A DNA stretch of 34,125 bases from an uncultured Planctomycetaceae bacterium (GTDB lineage Bacteria > Planctomycetota > Planctomycetia > Pirellulales > Pirellulaceae), in contig CAIPEB010000557.1 in assembly GCA_903863885.1 (NCBI GenBank), forward strand, positions 1 to 34,125, in the 5' to 3' direction. Numbering within the stretch: the stretch's first letter is position 1; each line of letters opens with the position of its first letter. Of this stretch, positions 1 to 8,095 are shown piece by piece. Below the pieces are notes generated by a model. The model saw only the letters and a program-made list of their open reading frames with translations. It had not been told where the DNA came from and did not search any database. A program made the position numbers and the translations under genes.

Positions 1-10
1 TCATCTTCGG

Positions 11-46
11 TCCTCCCGGGCCCCACGGGGCCTTCCCCAGGGAGGA
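11..46 (+). terminator. Nested hairpin, possible rightward terminator
   Basis: TCCTCCC (11-17) pairs with GGGAGGA (40-46), and inside it GGCCCC (19-24) pairs with GGGGCC (27-32) around an AC loop. TTTT follows at 49-52 on the plus strand. This could end a rightward gene lying before the window. The arms are partly mismatched and the T run is short, so it may only be an intergenic repeat of the same general design as the hairpin at 25752-25790. Confidence 0.3.
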
Positions 47-90
47 TCTTTTCATATCCACGCCGCACACGGCAGAGCCTGGTAAATTCT

Positions 91-107
91 CACCGCCAGA
101 GGCGGTG
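91..107. repeat. Short perfect hairpin, REP-like
   Basis: CACCGCC (91-97) and GGCGGTG (101-107) form a perfect 7-bp stem with an AGA loop. It lies about 140 bp beyond the stop of the leftward VCBS gene. There is no T run on either side, so it is a poor intrinsic terminator. It may be a dispersed REP-type palindrome, but no second copy is present in this window. Confidence 0.35.
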
Positions 108-158
108 GCTTAGTCAGGAGTTAGCTTCCGGTCGGCAAGCTGTCAGTTACCGTCCCAA

Positions 159-232
159 GTTCTCCGTTCTCCGTTCTCCGTTCTCCAGACTCCAGACTCC
201 AGACTCCAGACTCCAGACTCCAGACTCCAGAC
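159..232. repeat. Two adjoining 7-bp tandem repeat blocks
   Basis: Four copies of GTTCTCC (159-186) run directly into six copies of AGACTCC (187-228) plus a partial unit, AGAC (229-232). All units are 7 bp and end in CTCC, so the second block probably derives from the first. The array sits in the non-coding tail 17-90 bp beyond the VCBS gene stop. A two-unit fragment of the second type, GACTCCAGACTCC, recurs at 19608-19620. Heptanucleotide tandem repeats of this kind are prone to slippage. Confidence 0.9.
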
Positions 233-248
233 AGCCTTCTCCTCCCCG

Positions 249-2216
249 TCACGGATGCCGCATCCAATAGAAGCGGCCGTCTTCGGCTCCGCCGAGAAAG
301 TCGGGCACTCCGTTGCCATCGAAGTCGACAGTGGCGGGACTCACATCGTGGCCTTCGATGTTCCGCGATGCCAAAGCACCGACACGTTTAAACCGCCAGA
401 CATCGCCCTGCCTGCCGAGACCGCGATAGAAATCGGCGTTCGACGAGTTCAGGAGCAAGTCGAGTTCACCGTCCTGATCCCAGTCCGCAACGCAGAGCTT
501 GCGGCGACCGCTGCCCCCGGCACTGCGGAAGCTCAGGCGCAGCGGTTCACCGCGCTCGTCGCAGAACGCGCGAACTGGCGGCAGCAATACCAGCGAACCA
601 TCTCGACGGGCCCGCGGAAACAAGGCGAGATATCCTTCGCTGTCCAGCATGGCCAAGTCGGGCAGTCCGTCGCGGTTGAAGTCGTGCACCACGGGTGTCG
701 TCCGCCACTGCGTGACGAGTTCCTTGCCCTGCGGCTGCCACCACGTCCATGAAGGCTTGGGGGCAGTCCCCTGCCATTCGACCTCAATCGCCTGGGGAGC
801 CGACAGAGCAGGCGACTTGGCGGAGCCGCAGTTCTTCAGCCACTGCACACGTCCCCAGATCGAATTGAAGACCACGTCGGACAGGCCATCCATATCCCAA
901 TCCGCGACATTCAAAGTGGTATAACCCCACTTGGCCTCGGCCGGTCCCTGAATGCTTCCGTTCTTTCCGGCCATAACGCGAAACGTCTCGCCCGTCGCAG
1001 TCAGCCTTCGCGGCGCGGCCCAGCGGGGAATCGACTCGCGCGGCCCGCTGAGGTTTTCAAAGAACTCGATGAACCCCGCCGTGTTCCCCGACACGATATC
1101 GATGTCGCCGTCACCATCCCAATCCGTCCCGACCGGGGTCGCCAGCGCGCCGCATTTCAGTGTGTCTGCCTGCTGTTGAAAGAAACGCGGCGGCAGAAAC
1201 TGGGGTAACCGGTCCTGCGACAGCATGGCGGTATTTTCCAGGATCGCCACGCGACCATCCTCCTGCCCCACGATCAAGTCCAGGTCTCCATCGCGATCCC
1301 AATCGAACGCGATCGGCACGATCATCTCGAGTTCCATGACCAGGGGTGACCCGTCCACGTTCTTGAGCCTGCGGCCGATGTCGTACTTCGGCTCCTTGCG
1401 GGTGCCGATGTTCTCGAAATAGGTGAAGCCGTCGAGGAATTCCCCGCACAAGAGATCGAGATCGCCGTCCCGATCAAAGTCCTCGAAATTCGGCGACGGG
1501 CAACCGAAGACATCGACCGGCCTGCCCGCTGCTTCGACCCTCACGGCGTCCGCGTAGGCCGGAGCCTCATTCGTTCCCTGGTTGCGGAACCAGAACACGA
1601 ATCCGTGCAGCGGTCCGTTGGTCCATTCGCCAGCCGGGTTCCACGCGTCGTCCCAACCGTAATCGCTCCAGTCCTCGATGCCCGCGATCAGATCCAGCGT
1701 GCCGTCTCCGTCGTAGTCGGCGTAGCGCCATTGGTTATGCCGCACCTTTGGGCCCTTCGTCTGACTTCCCACGGGCTTGTAGAAGTCCGGCGAGACCGCT
1801 AGTTCGGCACGCGCGTCGATTCCCTTTCGCGCGAAGTCCGGGTATTCAAAGCCGGGCGTCAGTACACGCACCTGCGAGCCAACGTAGCTCGGCATCACGT
1901 AAGGCAGCGTCTTGCTGAGCTTGCGGGCCGGTTTGAACACCGGAAATTTCTCTTGAGGCGTGGCGGGATTCTCGAACAGCCACACTCCGTTAGAAGGCTT
2001 GTCCGGACACGAGACAATCAGGTCGAAATCGCCGTCGCCATCCGCATCGCACGGCACGGGCCAGGCCCACAGTCCGACTCCCAGGTCGACAACGAGCCCC
2101 GGATGATTGAAAGGCAACTGCTGCAGTGTACTTTCCTCGGCCGCCGGAAGGTCGATGCCCTGCCAAAGTGCGGCCGCAAAGATAAGGGTCAGGAATCGGT
2201 GACTCCGGCTTGTCAT
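249..2216 (-). CDS. Secreted VCBS/FG-GAP repeat protein
   Basis: A 655-residue exported beta-propeller-like protein. Residues 1-26 form a signal peptide with a basic start, a hydrophobic core (LTLIFAAALW) and an AxA-like end (PAAEE). At least nine aspartate-rich calcium-binding loops of the form DxDxDGxxD follow, for example DADGDGDFD (57-65), DYDGDGTLD, DFDRDGDLD, DWDGDGDID and DFDGNGVPD near the C-terminus. Such loops are the hallmark of FG-GAP/VCBS repeats in integrin-like propellers. I chose the ATG at 2216 because GAGAGGG precedes it at good spacing; the frame is open upstream to 2294, but that extension is not signal-like. It lies 112 bp downstream of the oxidoreductase gene, and a LacI-type operator sequence sits in that gap. 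The ligand is unknown; surface adhesion or polymer binding is an inference. Confidence 0.88.
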   Translation of the reverse strand: MTSRSHRFLTLIFAAALWQGIDLPAAEESTLQQLPFNHPGLVVDLGVGLWAWPVPCDADGDGDFDLIVSCPDKPSNGVWLFENPATPQEKFPVFKPARKLSKTLPYVMPSYVGSQVRVLTPGFEYPDFARKGIDARAELAVSPDFYKPVGSQTKGPKVRHNQWRYADYDGDGTLDLIAGIEDWSDYGWDDAWNPAGEWTNGPLHGFVFWFRNQGTNEAPAYADAVRVEAAGRPVDVFGCPSPNFEDFDRDGDLDLLCGEFLDGFTYFENIGTRKEPKYDIGRRLKNVDGSPLVMELEMIVPIAFDWDRDGDLDLIVGQEDGRVAILENTAMLSQDRLPQFLPPRFFQQQADTLKCGALATPVGTDWDGDGDIDIVSGNTAGFIEFFENLSGPRESIPRWAAPRRLTATGETFRVMAGKNGSIQGPAEAKWGYTTLNVADWDMDGLSDVVFNSIWGRVQWLKNCGSAKSPALSAPQAIEVEWQGTAPKPSWTWWQPQGKELVTQWRTTPVVHDFNRDGLPDLAMLDSEGYLALFPRARRDGSLVLLPPVRAFCDERGEPLRLSFRSAGGSGRRKLCVADWDQDGELDLLLNSSNADFYRGLGRQGDVWRFKRVGALASRNIEGHDVSPATVDFDGNGVPDFLGGAEDGRFYWMRHP

Positions 2217-2319
2217 TGCGTTCCCTCTCACGTCCGGTGATGGCGTTGTGCAATCCGGAAGCCGCGGTATTTCCCGGCATTCCGGAACATGCACGGAATT
2301 CAGAGTCGATCGTCATCTC

Positions 2320-2333
2320 TGAAAGCGTTCACA
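2320..2333. promoter_or_regulatory. LacI/GalR-type operator (cre-like)
   Basis: TGAAAGCGTTCACA fits the published cre consensus TGWNANCGNTNWCA at every position on both strands. The central CpG is typical of LacI/GalR-family operators. The site overlaps the stop codon of the oxidoreductase gene and lies about 104 bp upstream of the VCBS start codon. It shares its first ten bases with the site at 3926-3939. No regulator gene is in the window, so the binding protein is inferred. Confidence 0.5.
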
Positions 2334-3759
2334 GTTTCCAACCTTCGCGGTAGGCGCGTCGCACGTAAGATTGGGCTTCCGCATCGTTGGTTACTTCCAT
2401 CTTCTGACCGTCCCACATCAAGCGGCGTCCCGGGAACCGCACGGCCAGATTGCCCATCAGCACCATTTCGGACAGCGGTCCGGAGTAGTCGAAGTTCGAA
2501 CTGGCGGCCGGTCCGCCTTTGCACGCCCGGATCCAGTCTTTCTCGTGGCCGTCCATTCCGCCCGGAATGCGTGCGATCGTCGCAGGTGGAGGGGTGAACT
2601 CCTTCATCCGCGTTTCAGGAATCAATCGCGGACCTTTGCCGTAGCAACCGCACATGATGGTCCCCTTGTCCCCGATGAAGAGCGCCCCGCCGTCCGAATC
2701 GCCCATTTGGCGTCCCTCTTCCAATTCTTCGGGGCGAGGTGGCATCATGCCGCCGTCCCACCAGGTCAATCGCACCGGCGTCATGTCGCCGCGAGCCGGA
2801 AAGTGATAACGCACAATCGTCGAACGCGGATACATTTCGTTGCGAGGCTCGGTCTTCTGCCAGAATCCGCCCCAATACGTCGAGATGCAGCCTTCGACGC
2901 TGTCGGGGTACTGCAACTTCAATGCCCAGAACACGGGATCAAGCACGTGGCAGCCGAGATCGCCAAGTGATCCTGTACCGAAATCCCACCACGCCCGCCA
3001 ACTCAAAGGCAGATACGCCGGATGGTACGGGCGGGGCGGCGCCGGTCCGAGCCACAGGTCCCAATCGAGAGTCGCCGGCACGGGCGGCGTGTCCTTCGGA
3101 CGTTCCATTTCAATCCCCTGCGGCCAGACGGGCCGATTGGTCCATGCATGAACTTCGCGAACCGCTCCGATCGCGCCGCCCCAGATCCATTCGCAGAGCA
3201 CTCGAATCCCGTCGCCCGAATGCCCCTGATTGCCCATCTGAGTGGCCACCTTGTGTTCTCGCGCCGCTTCGGTCATCACGCGAGCTTCATACACGGAGTG
3301 CGCCATCGGCTTCTGAACGTAGACGTGTTTCCCCGCCCGGATCGACGCCATCGCAACAACAGCATGCGTGTGATCGGGTGTGGCAACAATCACCGCGTCG
3401 ATGTCCTTCTGACGGTCCAGCATTTCCCGGAAATCGCGATAGACCTTGGCCTGCGGATACTCCGCGATGGTTTTCGCCGCGTACTCCTGATCCACATCGC
3501 ACAGCGCGACGATGTTCTCGGCGGAGCACTGCTTCAGGTTGCTGCGTCCCATGCCGCCAATGCCCACACCCGCGATATTCAAACGATTGCTCGCCGGCGT
3601 CTCGCCGTCGAGACCCAGGGCGCGGCCGGGAACAATCGTAAACGCAGCGACCGACGCCGCGGCGCCACCGAGAAAGCGGCGACGACTCGTCTTTCCCATC
3701 GTCGATTTCATCTGCTTCGGAGCGACACTCAGAGCATGTTCTTCGGGAGCGGGTTGCAT
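2329..3759 (-). CDS. Tat-exported Gfo/Idh/MocA family oxidoreductase
   Basis: A 476-residue NAD(P)-dependent oxidoreductase-like protein. A Tat signal with the twin-arginine motif RRRFLGG (26-32) and a hydrophobic stretch sends the folded, probably cofactor-loaded protein out of the cytoplasm. The Rossmann nucleotide-binding loop is GVGIGGMGR (64-72). The conserved Lys-Pro pair is K150-P151 in YVQKPMAHS, and the catalytic-region segment GDLGCHVLD is at 266-274 with H271. All are as expected for this family, which acts on sugars, inositols and related compounds. The ATG at 3759 has AAGGTGG about 5 bases upstream; ATGs at 3711 and 3699 would also keep the Tat motif. It is probably cotranscribed with the VCBS gene. 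The substrate cannot be read from the sequence. Confidence 0.93.
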   Translation of the reverse strand: MQPAPEEHALSVAPKQMKSTMGKTSRRRFLGGAAASVAAFTIVPGRALGLDGETPASNRLNIAGVGIGGMGRSNLKQCSAENIVALCDVDQEYAAKTIAEYPQAKVYRDFREMLDRQKDIDAVIVATPDHTHAVVAMASIRAGKHVYVQKPMAHSVYEARVMTEAAREHKVATQMGNQGHSGDGIRVLCEWIWGGAIGAVREVHAWTNRPVWPQGIEMERPKDTPPVPATLDWDLWLGPAPPRPYHPAYLPLSWRAWWDFGTGSLGDLGCHVLDPVFWALKLQYPDSVEGCISTYWGGFWQKTEPRNEMYPRSTIVRYHFPARGDMTPVRLTWWDGGMMPPRPEELEEGRQMGDSDGGALFIGDKGTIMCGCYGKGPRLIPETRMKEFTPPPATIARIPGGMDGHEKDWIRACKGGPAASSNFDYSGPLSEMVLMGNLAVRFPGRRLMWDGQKMEVTNDAEAQSYVRRAYREGWKL

Positions 3760-4187
3760 GTTCCCACCTTTCGTAAGTCCTGGTCGTTACGGAACCGATC
3801 TGCATTTCCTGTTTGCTCGGACAACAGTTCCGCCGCAGACAACGTGTGAAGTCGTTGTGAAAAAACCGAAAGAAAATACCGGAGGGCGTCAGGCAGATTG
3901 CAGGGTGTCGTGCGGCCGATGATGTTGAAAGCGTTTCCATCATGCCGCATGTGCAGCACAACATCCAGTACCAATCGGCATTAACGAAATCAACAGTCAC
4001 CTCTCCGCAACGTGGTGCGTATGCTTGCGGCAGTCACAACGCAGTCGATAGCATACGGCCATGCATCGTGGCCCGAACGCACGCAGCCTGCGATTAAAAG
4101 CCCGCCGCTGAACGCGACGAGGAACCGGAGAAAGAGCCGGGCAACGGGGCCGTACCCGCGAGAAATACCTGCACAGGATCACCTCGG
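3760..4187. other. Divergent intergenic region, 428 bp
   Basis: No protein-like frame is present on either strand. The region separates the leftward oxidoreductase gene from the rightward beta-helix gene, so it must carry both promoters. Its one clear signal is the LacI-type operator at 3926-3939. I could not place -35/-10 boxes with confidence. Confidence 0.7.
3926..3939. promoter_or_regulatory. LacI/GalR-type operator (cre-like)
   Basis: TGAAAGCGTTTCCA matches the cre consensus TGWNANCGNTNWCA at 13 of 14 positions, failing only at the second W. It begins with the same ten bases as the site at 2320-2333. It lies about 170 bp upstream of the oxidoreductase start and about 250 bp upstream of the beta-helix start, inside their shared divergent region. 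One regulator could therefore control both directions. Confidence 0.5.
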
Positions 4188-5462
4188 ATGAAAGCAAGCT
4201 ACTTGATTGTCGCAGCGTTTTCGCTTGTTTCCACGGTCATTTGGGCCGAAGAAGGCGGAACCAGAAGCGTCCTCGAATTCGGTGCGGTTGCCGATGGCAA
4301 GACCGATGCGACGCCCGCTTTTCAGAAAGCCATGGACGAAGTCGCCGCGAAGGGCGGCGGGTGCGTTCTTGCGCCTCGAGGAAACTATCTGTTCGCCGGA
4401 CACTTGAGCGTGCCCCAGGGCGTCACGCTGAAGGGCGTGTGGGAATCGGTTCCTTCGCACAACGGTATTCGGGACCGCGGGCTTCCCAAACCCACGGACG
4501 ACGGCACGACCTTTCTGGTCACCGAAGGCGCCGGAAACGAAGCAGGTCCGGCTTTCATCACGTTGAATACGAACAGCACGCTGAAGGGTGTTGTCGTGTT
4601 CTATCCCGATCAAGTTGCCGACGCCGAACCCAAGCCGTACCCGTATGCGATCGCAATGCGAGGCAAGAGTCCCAGCGTGCTCGAGGTGGAGCTGCTCAAT
4701 CCGTTCAACGGAATCGATGCGACGCAAAACGAGCGACATCTCATCCGCAATATCTCGGGACAACCGCTGCGGCGCGGCGTATACGTGGACCAGATCTACG
4801 ACATAGGACGCATCGAGAACGTCCACTTCAATCCGTGGTGGAGCACGAAGCCCGGTCTGTTCCAATGGCAGATGCAGAACGGCGAGGCGTTTGTGTTCGC
4901 CCGCACCGACTGGCAGTACGTGCTGAACACATTCTGCTTCGGTTACAAAGTCGGCTATCGGTTCATGGCGAGCAAAGCGGGAGTGTGTAACGGCAATTTC
5001 CTGGGGATCGGTGCGGACGACTGCCACACGGCGTTGGTCGTCGAGCAATCAGCCCCCTTCGGTTTGCTGATCACCAACGGCGAGTTTGTCTCCTTTCACG
5101 GTCCCGACCCGACGATGATCGAAGTCACGCCCACCCACACGGGAAGTGTGCGTTTCGTGAACTGCGCGTTCTGGGGACCTTGCAACCAGATCGTCAAGGT
5201 CGCGGGAAAGGGAACGGTGGGCTTCGGCGATTGTACGTTTACGCAATGGGATGCCGGCAAGAAAGGAACTCCGGCCATCCGCGCTGAGGGAGGCGCGCTG
5301 CTCGTTCGAGGGTGCGAGTTCCGGCAGGACAGGCCCCAGGTCGAACTGGGCGCCGGCGTCACACGGGCAATCATCTCCGAGAACCTGCTTGTCGGCAAGG
5401 AACAGATCCTGAATCACAGCGAGGGCAATGTCCGCATCGACGGCAACGTCGGACCGAAATGA
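4188..5462 (+). CDS. Secreted right-handed beta-helix protein, pectate-lyase superfamily
   Basis: A 424-residue exported protein. Residues 1-20 are a signal peptide ending VIWA-EE. The next segment, FGAVADGKTDATPAFQKA (about 31-48), is the typical opening of the Pectate_lyase_3 / glycoside hydrolase 28- and 55-like beta-helix fold. It continues with GGGCVLAPRGNYL and VTLKG turns. Many short Asn/Gly-rich strands follow, consistent with a parallel beta-helix. The family holds polysaccharide lyases and hydrolases; I cannot identify catalytic residues, so activity and substrate are unassigned. AGGA lies 12 bases before the ATG. The ceramidase-like gene starts 78 bp downstream on the same strand, so the two are probably cotranscribed. 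Confidence 0.85.
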   Translation: MKASYLIVAAFSLVSTVIWAEEGGTRSVLEFGAVADGKTDATPAFQKAMDEVAAKGGGCVLAPRGNYLFAGHLSVPQGVTLKGVWESVPSHNGIRDRGLPKPTDDGTTFLVTEGAGNEAGPAFITLNTNSTLKGVVVFYPDQVADAEPKPYPYAIAMRGKSPSVLEVELLNPFNGIDATQNERHLIRNISGQPLRRGVYVDQIYDIGRIENVHFNPWWSTKPGLFQWQMQNGEAFVFARTDWQYVLNTFCFGYKVGYRFMASKAGVCNGNFLGIGADDCHTALVVEQSAPFGLLITNGEFVSFHGPDPTMIEVTPTHTGSVRFVNCAFWGPCNQIVKVAGKGTVGFGDCTFTQWDAGKKGTPAIRAEGGALLVRGCEFRQDRPQVELGAGVTRAIISENLLVGKEQILNHSEGNVRIDGNVGPK

Positions 5463-5540
5463 ACTCAATAAGGCCTGTTGTTCTCTGCCATGCTGCCGAC
5501 TTCGGCTGTTGAAGCTACTTCTTGAAAAGGGACGGTCATC

Positions 5541-7001
5541 ATGCGAATGCAGCAAGTTCGAATGTTCGGATTGTCGGTAACTCTGTCCGCACTCGCCACA
5601 GTCGCATGGGCGGGCGAATTGCAGGTCGCGACGGCCACGATAGACATCACGCCCAAGCTTCCCGTCGCAGTCACCGGGCAATTCAATCTGCGCATCGCCA
5701 CGCAAGCGGAGACTCCGCTGACCGCGAACGTGCTCGTGCTCCAGTCGCAAACCGACGGCAAACCAGGGGATTGTGCGGTCATAGTTTCGTGTGACCTTGT
5801 CGCCGCTCCGCCGGAAATCCTGGAAGCCGTGCGGCAGGCAGTCCGCAAGCGACTGCCCGATCTGGATACGCAGAAGATCTTCATGGCCGGCACGCACACC
5901 CACACGGCGCCGGTGCTCGAACCGGGCGTGTACCCGATCCCGGAAACAGGAGTCACGCAGGTCGCGGAATACCACGCGTTCCTGGCCGAGCGGGTCAGCG
6001 AAGCTATCGAACGCGCCTGGAACGCCCGCAAGCCCGGGAGCGTAACCTGGGGACTCGGTCATGCCGTGGTGGCCTACAACCGGCGGGCGAGTTACGCCGA
6101 CGGCCGATCCCAGATGTACGGTCCCACGGACGTTCCCGATTTCCGCGGTCTGGAGGGGTACGAGGACCACGACATCAATTCGCTGTTTGTCTGGAACAGC
6201 GAAGGCAAACTGATCAGCATCGCGGTCAACGTCTCTTGCACGGCCCAGGAGGTCGAAGGACGATCGACGGTCAATGCGGACTTCTGGCATCCGGTTCGCA
6301 AGCGACTGCATGCCCGTTACGGCGAAGAGGTGTGCGTGCTCGGACTGATCGGGGCCGCGGGCGACCAGTCGCCCCACCTGATGTATCGCAAGGCGGCCGA
6401 CGACCGCATGACAACGCTGCGAGGCCTTGATCGCATGGACGAGATCGCCCGCCGCATCGACCGGGCCGTCGACGAGGCCTACGAGGCCGTGAAAAACGAC
6501 CGGCACGCGGACGCAGTACTTGCCCACGGTGTCGAAAAACTCCAACTGCCGGGACGGCTTGTGCTCGAACCGGAATACAAGGAAGCCAAGGCCGCGTGTG
6601 AAGAGGCCGCCGCTCAAATGGCCAAAGACCCCAAGAGCGCCGAGCAGGTCATGCGCCGCCTGAAGTGGTACGAGGTGACCGTTCAGCGTTTCGAGAAACA
6701 GGCCGCGAATCCGCATCCGACGTTTGACGCGGAAATCCACGCCGTGCGCATCGGCGATGCGGCAATCTGCACAAACCCGTTCGAGCTGTTCACGGACTAC
6801 GGCATTCGCATCAAGGCCCGCAGCCCGGCGGTCCAGACGTTCGTGGTCCAGTTGGTCGGCGAGGGAACGTACCTGCCGACCGAGAAAGCGGTCCAAGGCG
6901 GCCACTACAGCGCCATCGTGCACAGCGGCATGGTCGGCCCCGAAGGCGGACAGATTCTGGTTGACCGCACCGTCGAACTGCTGAAGTCACTCTGGAAATA
7001 G
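5541..7001 (+). CDS. Secreted neutral/alkaline ceramidase-like hydrolase
   Basis: A 486-residue protein related to the N-terminal catalytic domain of neutral/alkaline ceramidases (Pfam Ceramidase_alk), which cleave the amide bond of ceramides with a zinc ion. Residues 1-24 form a signal peptide (cleavage near AWA-GE). Family landmarks are ATIDITP (32-38), the metal-site histidines in GTHTHTAP (117-124), the segment NVSCTAQE (230-237), and GDQSPH (274-279), whose Ser277 lines up with the catalytic serine of GDxSPN in true ceramidases. At under 500 residues it lacks the C-terminal domain of the roughly 650-700-residue enzymes. Short homologues like this are often of unknown substrate. AAAGGGA precedes the ATG at about 8 bases. 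Confidence 0.85.
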   Translation: MRMQQVRMFGLSVTLSALATVAWAGELQVATATIDITPKLPVAVTGQFNLRIATQAETPLTANVLVLQSQTDGKPGDCAVIVSCDLVAAPPEILEAVRQAVRKRLPDLDTQKIFMAGTHTHTAPVLEPGVYPIPETGVTQVAEYHAFLAERVSEAIERAWNARKPGSVTWGLGHAVVAYNRRASYADGRSQMYGPTDVPDFRGLEGYEDHDINSLFVWNSEGKLISIAVNVSCTAQEVEGRSTVNADFWHPVRKRLHARYGEEVCVLGLIGAAGDQSPHLMYRKAADDRMTTLRGLDRMDEIARRIDRAVDEAYEAVKNDRHADAVLAHGVEKLQLPGRLVLEPEYKEAKAACEEAAAQMAKDPKSAEQVMRRLKWYEVTVQRFEKQAANPHPTFDAEIHAVRIGDAAICTNPFELFTDYGIRIKARSPAVQTFVVQLVGEGTYLPTEKAVQGGHYSAIVHSGMVGPEGGQILVDRTVELLKSLWK

Positions 7002-7027
7002 AAAAAGCCCCGGGAAGGGGCAAAAAA
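7002..7027 (-). terminator. Intrinsic terminator of murB
   Basis: Read on the minus strand, GCCCC (7021-7017) pairs with GGGGC (7011-7007) around a 5-base loop and is followed by TTTTTC. That is a standard rho-independent terminator 43 bp past the murB stop. On the plus strand the hairpin is followed by A residues, so it would work poorly for the ceramidase-like gene, which stops immediately before it. Confidence 0.75.
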
Positions 7028-7069
7028 CGCACATCAGGACCCAGCGTCGCTGCGACTCGACGTGCTGCT

Positions 7070-7948
7070 TCACCAGATCTCGATCTGCGTCTCGAGCGCC
7101 ACGCCGAGCCGTTCGGCGACGCCCGCGCGCAGTACTTCGATCAGCTCGATCACCTGGTTGCTGGTCGCGTCCGTATTGGCGACGATGAAGTTCGAGTTCT
7201 GCGGACACACCATAGCTTCGCCGACCGCCGCGGTCTTCAGCCCGGCCTGCTCGATCAGGCTGGCCGCGCTGATGCCGCCCACGTCTTTAAAAATGCATCC
7301 GGCGTTGACGTTTCCCTGCGGCAGCGTGGCTTTCTTGACGATCCAGGCTTTCTGCATCCGCTTGGTCAATTCGGCCGAGTCGTCTTCCTCCAGAGCGAAA
7401 TCAGCCTGCAGAATGACCGGGTCGTCGAGGCTGCTCTGGCGGTAGGAAAACTGCAGCTCCTCACGCGAGTGGACGACGATATCGCCGTTGCGATTCATGA
7501 CGCTTGCAGTCGCGGTCCACTGCCCCACATCCAGACCGCTTGCGCCTGAATTGCTGTGGAGTGCTCCGCCGACCGTCCCGGGGATTCCGACCAACTGCTC
7601 GAGGCCGGCCAGACCTTCGCGCACCGCCGTCGAAATCACGTGCCCGAGCTTCGCGCCTCCGCCGGCCGAGATCACGTTTCCCTTCGAGGAAATCTGGGAG
7701 AACGCCGCAGCGGCCAAACTCACGACCACGCCGCGAACACCGGCCTCGCGCACAAGCAGGTTGGATCCGCCGCCCAACACGCGGACGCCGAGCCCCGCCT
7801 CGTGGCTGCGTTTCATGAGCGCCGCCAGTTCGTCGACGGATGTCGGTTCCGCGTAATATTCCGCACTTCCGCCAAGCCGGAACCAAGTGTGTGGCGCTAG
7901 CGGTTCGTTGTCGCGAACGAAATGCTCCAAGCTGGTCAGCAAGCCCAT
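7070..7948 (-). CDS. murB: UDP-N-acetylenolpyruvoylglucosamine reductase
   Basis: A 292-residue FAD enzyme of the cytoplasm. It reduces UDP-GlcNAc-enolpyruvate to UDP-MurNAc with NADPH, the second committed step of peptidoglycan synthesis. The FAD-binding segments are LGGGSNLL (58-65) and GIPGTVGGAL (121-130), and the family YR signature is SYRQS (168-172). The proton-donor loop normally reads NAGSxFK, but here it is NAGCIFK with Cys218. Length and lack of the large E. coli-type insert fit the shorter type II MurB. The start at 7948 has GGGGA 8-12 bases upstream. It stands alone, with a terminator behind it and the metal-ATPase gene ending 147 bp upstream on the same strand. Confidence 0.95.
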   Translation of the reverse strand: MGLLTSLEHFVRDNEPLAPHTWFRLGGSAEYYAEPTSVDELAALMKRSHEAGLGVRVLGGGSNLLVREAGVRGVVVSLAAAAFSQISSKGNVISAGGGAKLGHVISTAVREGLAGLEQLVGIPGTVGGALHSNSGASGLDVGQWTATASVMNRNGDIVVHSREELQFSYRQSSLDDPVILQADFALEEDDSAELTKRMQKAWIVKKATLPQGNVNAGCIFKDVGGISAASLIEQAGLKTAAVGEAMVCPQNSNFIVANTDATSNQVIELIEVLRAGVAERLGVALETQIEIW

Positions 7949-8095
7949 CGCGATTTCCCCAATCGATTGGACTCAAAAAAACAACCCGCGATTCACGTCA
8001 TGTCTCGCATAGATCGTGCCGCGATCTTATGTGCCCAGCCGATCAGTGTCAACGCGTCGCGGCAACTCCACAAGCCGTCCGCAAGCAGCCCGGCC

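Noticed and set aside
4179-6923. Long minus-strand open frames opposite the beta-helix and ceramidase-like genes
   Set aside because: Arg/His/Asp-rich translations with no domain, exactly mirroring well-supported plus-strand genes with signal peptides and catalytic motifs; they are GC-driven shadows.
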